A stretch of DNA of 64,000 bases. Source: Salinimicrobium sp035607535 (lineage in GTDB: Bacteria; Bacteroidota; Bacteroidia; Flavobacteriales; Flavobacteriaceae). The position numbers were made by a program, and so were the translations under genes. Positions 61,621 through 64,000 of this stretch are shown here, piece after piece. Where the stretch lies: NCBI RefSeq assembly GCF_035607535.1, contig NZ_JAYDZX010000017.1:310001-374000 (forward strand), written 5' to 3'. Position 1 is the first letter of the stretch. Each line of letters starts with the position of its first letter. A model generated the notes under the pieces. The model made no database searches and was not told the origin of the DNA. It saw nothing but the letters and a program-made list of their open reading frames with translations.

Positions 61621-62544
61621 TCAAACCCGAATTACAAAGTGCTCCTTCTCCTGTTCTCTGCGAAAGAATACCAATCCCCAATGAAAAGTATCTATAGAAA
61701 CTCTCACTTTCGGATGTGCCTTTATCTCTTCCCATGCTTCTTCCATACCTTTTGACCAATGGATGTCGTCAAAGATTATGACAGAGTCGTTGTGAATAGT
61801 TGGAAGTAGCTTTTCAAAATAGGATAATGTCGCTTCTTTTTGATGGTTACCGTCGATGTAAACTAGATCGTAGTTAGGAGTTGGGAGTTGGGAATTCGGA
61901 GTTTTGAGTTGTAAGTTGTCGGTTGTCAGTTGTGAGTTGTCGGTTATCGGTTGACTGTCTTTAAAAGGTTGAGGAAAGGACGATCGATTTGCTGTTGGAG
62001 AAGAATTGGGATTTGGGATTTGGAATTTGGAATTTTCCCTGTTCTCTAAGACATCCTCAAATCTCCCAACGATAAGCTGAATATTATTGATTCTGAAGTC
62101 ATTAAATTTTTCCCCTGCTATTGCAGCAGTTTCCGGACATCCTTCAATGGTGGTGATCTTCACCTCATTTCCTGCCGCCATGGCTGCTGTTCCCAGTCCG
62201 AGGTGGGTGCCTAGTTCCAGGGCATGATCCACTTCTAAATACCTTACCAGCCGATTCAGAAGTCGGGCGCGTTTGGGAGAAATCCCGGCGTTTTTTACCA
62301 TTTTTGACACCTCCCGTTCGTCTGATGTGAAGACCCTGCTGCCGGCGCCAAAGTCTTTTAATTTAATTTTTCTTTTGTCCTGCAGTAAAGATTGACGGTA
62401 TTGCTTCAGAATAGAGTAGGAGGGATATTTTTTTTTATCATAAAAACATTTGGTCACCAGACTATAAACAAACGGCGAATGCACTCCATGTTGGTTGGTG
62501 GAGCGTAATAAAAAATCAAAATATGCTGGTATGAGATGAATCAT
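61621..62544 (-). CDS. Class I SAM-dependent O-methyltransferase with in-frame repeat insert
   Basis: A 307-residue protein. The N terminus (residues 1-65; STNQHGVHSPFVYSLV) is typical of this flavobacterial branch. SAM-binding motif I is HALELGTHLGLGTAAMA at about 108-121; motif II ITTIEGCPETA; metal/acceptor region YDLVYIDGNHQKEATLSYFE with IIFDDIHWSKGMEEAWEEI. Between residues 168 and 224 lie about 57 residues foreign to the fold: FQIPNPNSS, QPITDNSQLTTDNLQLK, PNSQLPTPN, translated from two word repeats. All catalytic parts remain in frame. Acceptor unknown. Confidence 0.85.
   Translation of the reverse strand: MIHLIPAYFDFLLRSTNQHGVHSPFVYSLVTKCFYDKKKYPSYSILKQYRQSLLQDKRKIKLKDFGAGSRVFTSDEREVSKMVKNAGISPKRARLLNRLVRYLEVDHALELGTHLGLGTAAMAAGNEVKITTIEGCPETAAIAGEKFNDFRINNIQLIVGRFEDVLENRENSKFQIPNPNSSPTANRSSFPQPFKDSQPITDNSQLTTDNLQLKTPNSQLPTPNYDLVYIDGNHQKEATLSYFEKLLPTIHNDSVIIFDDIHWSKGMEEAWEEIKAHPKVRVSIDTFHWGLVFFRREQEKEHFVIRV
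61873..62043 (-). repeat. In-frame repeat insertion inside the methyltransferase gene
   Basis: Two families lie here: ttgtcggttgtcagttgtga words (61914-61950) and gggatttgggatttggaatt words (62000-62038), plus gttaggagttgggagttggg (61876-61895). The first is the same family as the insert in the dehydrogenase at 11260. The methyltransferase frame is kept. Confidence 0.75.
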
Positions 62545-62635
62545 ATTTTAATCATGAAGATTTTTAAAATTCCAAAATACGAGTACCAAATTCCAAGTCT
62601 GCCACAACCTTGAACTTTAAACATTGAACCTGGAA

Positions 62636-64000
62636 TTAGCCAAGGGCTTTGTCTCCCAACTCAAACCACCTTTCGGTCTTTTGCTCGATCTCCTCTTCGA
62701 TCTTGCTCAATTCTTTTGATGTTTTTTCAATTTCCTCCGGACTTAGATCCTGAAGAAATTTTTGCTGCACTTCTTCCTTTTTCTTTTCCAGGTTGTGGAT
62801 CTCCTTTTCGAGCTTGTTGTATTCCTTCTGCTCGTTATAGGTGAGTCCGGTGCCGGTGTTGCTTTCTTTTTTCCAGGACTTTTTATCAGAAACTGCTTCC
62901 GGCTTTTCTTCAGGTTTGCTCTCGGGGCTCGCTTCGTACTCGCGGTAGTCGGTATAATTTCCTGGGAAATCTTCGATCTCTGCATTGCCTTTGAAAACGA
63001 ACAGGTGATCCACGATCTTATCCATAAAGTACCTGTCGTGGGAAACCACCACCAGACAACCAGGGAAATCGAGCAGGAAATTTTCCAGCACGTTCAGGGT
63101 TACGATGTCCAGATCGTTGGTAGGTTCATCCAGAATTAGAAAATTCGGATTCTGAATAAGCACCGTACACAGGTAAAGCCGTTTCTTTTCCCCTCCACTC
63201 AGCTTATCTACATAATCATACTGCTTCTTACGGTCAAAAAGGAAACGCTCGAGCAGCTGCTGAGCAGAGATCTGCCGGCCCTTTTTCAGCGGGATATAAT
63301 CTCCAAATTCCCTTATCACGTCGATCACCTTCTGACCTTCCTTGACCTCAATTCCGCGCTGAGTGTAGTATCCAAACTTTATAGTTTCTCCAATAGTTAT
63401 CTTTCCGGAGTCAGGTTGAAGTCCGCCGGTGAGGATGTTCAGAAAAGTGGATTTTCCGGTACCGTTTTTTCCGATGATCCCAATACGATCTCCCGGCTGA
63501 AAGTTATAATTAAATTTGTCCAGCAGCTGCAGATCTCCAAAGCTTTTTGAGACATTATGGAACTCCACGATCTTGTTTCCCAGCCGCTCCATATTGATCT
63601 CGAGCTGTACCTGATGGTCATTGCGACGTTTTGAGGCACGATCTTTTATCTCATAAAAATCATCAATCCGGGATTTGGATTTGGTGGTACGGGCTTTCGG
63701 CTGCCGGCGCATCCAATCCAGTTCCTTTTTAAAAAGCTGTTTTGCCTTATCTGTATTTGTCTGCTCTAATGCAACGCGTTCATCCTTTTTGCTAAGGTAG
63801 TAGGAGTAGTTTCCTTTATAGGTGTAGAGGTTTCCATCCTCCAGTTCCACGATCTCATTACACACCCGCTCCAGGAAATACCTGTCGTGAGTCACCATGA
63901 AGATGGTGAAGTTTTCCTTTCGGAAGAATTCCTCCAGCCACTCGATCATATCCAGGTCCAGGTGGTTGGTAGGCTCATCCATAATGATTAGGTCCGGTTT
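62636..64000 (-). CDS. ABC-F family ATPase (Uup/EttA-like), C-terminal part
   Basis: At least 454 residues, cut at the window edge; the frame is open upstream to 64000 (KPDLIIMDEPTNHLDLD), so the start is outside. It has Walker B of the first ABC domain (IMDEPTNHLD), the linker (ERVALEQTNTDKAKQLFKKEL, quoted to the last K), then the second domain: Walker A IIGKNGTGKSTFLNIL, signature DKLSGGEKKRLYLC and Walker B LILDEPTNDLDI. A C-terminal coiled coil (about residues 380-448, KLEKEIHNLEKKKEEVQQK) follows a Uup-like layout. No membrane part, as in ABC-F proteins acting on ribosomes or DNA. Confidence 0.93.
   Translation of the reverse strand, partial: KPDLIIMDEPTNHLDLDMIEWLEEFFRKENFTIFMVTHDRYFLERVCNEIVELEDGNLYTYKGNYSYYLSKKDERVALEQTNTDKAKQLFKKELDWMRRQPKARTTKSKSRIDDFYEIKDRASKRRNDHQVQLEINMERLGNKIVEFHNVSKSFGDLQLLDKFNYNFQPGDRIGIIGKNGTGKSTFLNILTGGLQPDSGKITIGETIKFGYYTQRGIEVKEGQKVIDVIREFGDYIPLKKGRQISAQQLLERFLFDRKKQYDYVDKLSGGEKKRLYLCTVLIQNPNFLILDEPTNDLDIVTLNVLENFLLDFPGCLVVVSHDRYFMDKIVDHLFVFKGNAEIEDFPGNYTDYREYEASPESKPEEKPEAVSDKKSWKKESNTGTGLTYNEQKEYNKLEKEIHNLEKKKEEVQQKFLQDLSPEEIEKTSKELSKIEEEIEQKTERWFELGDKALG

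Noticed and set aside
1..64000. tRNA, rRNA, prophage or integrase-linked island
   Set aside because: No cloverleaf, rRNA core, integrase, capsid or attachment-site pair was seen when reading both strands; the only mobile gene recognised is the RAYT transposase.

Overview
The window is a chromosomal segment of a Bacteroidota bacterium, most likely a marine or soil member of the Flavobacteriaceae. Reasons: promoter -7 boxes of the TAnnTTTG type, an oversized SecA with no zinc-binding tail, a NusG-like (UpxY-type) antiterminator ahead of a polysaccharide locus, BshC, DUF4199, DUF2911 and DUF2795 proteins, and intergenic spaces packed with degenerate word-like repeats typical of this phylum. I saw no rRNA, tRNA or CRISPR array. 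The genus cannot be fixed from the sequence alone.

Layout. 1-13.0 kb (minus strand) is a surface polysaccharide locus. It runs from a NusG-like antiterminator through a 947-nt leader with no recognisable gene, then a UDP-HexNAc dehydrogenase, flippase (Wzx), polymerase (Wzy), two GT4 glycosyltransferases, the FnlA/FnlB/FnlC set that makes UDP-L-FucNAc, a frameshifted cupin gene, a toroid-fold protein and a partial acetyltransferase. 13-17.5 kb holds repeats, a lipoprotein and rimO. 17.5-21.3 kb carries a class I aldolase, a DUF2459 protein, a cysteine-desulfurase-like enzyme and a TVP38 membrane protein. 21.5-27.0 kb is a phosphate operon (porin-pstS-pstC-pstA-pstB-phoU) behind a putative Pho box. 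27.2-28.5 kb is a tandem array of about 13 units of ~101 bp. 28.6-38.3 kb encodes M16 and M14 peptidases, a Ca/Na antiporter, BshC and a PLP decarboxylase. 38.4-41.7 kb is thrS-infC-rpmI-rplT. 42-49.5 kb has an SDR, kynurenine monooxygenase, a GIY-YIG protein, an ECF sigma/membrane partner/repeat-protein operon and an M23 peptidase. 49.7-50.4 kb is a REP-associated transposase element. 51.5-53.4 kb is a probable iron-handling trio. 54.8-64 kb contains secA, DUF2795, a PduO-type cobalamin adenosyltransferase, two tiny membrane proteins, a LolD/MacB ATPase, an O-methyltransferase and a partial ABC-F ATPase.

Most striking is the repeat landscape. At least a dozen families of short degenerate repeats fill the intergenic DNA. 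Two of them sit in frame inside enzyme genes (dehydrogenase and methyltransferase), and others begin exactly at stop codons of their host genes. The rest of the gene content is ordinary housekeeping and accessory material. The best candidates for under-described biology are this repeat system, the RAYT element with paired REP ends, the sigma operon whose last gene has an 11-residue repeat, and the iron trio.
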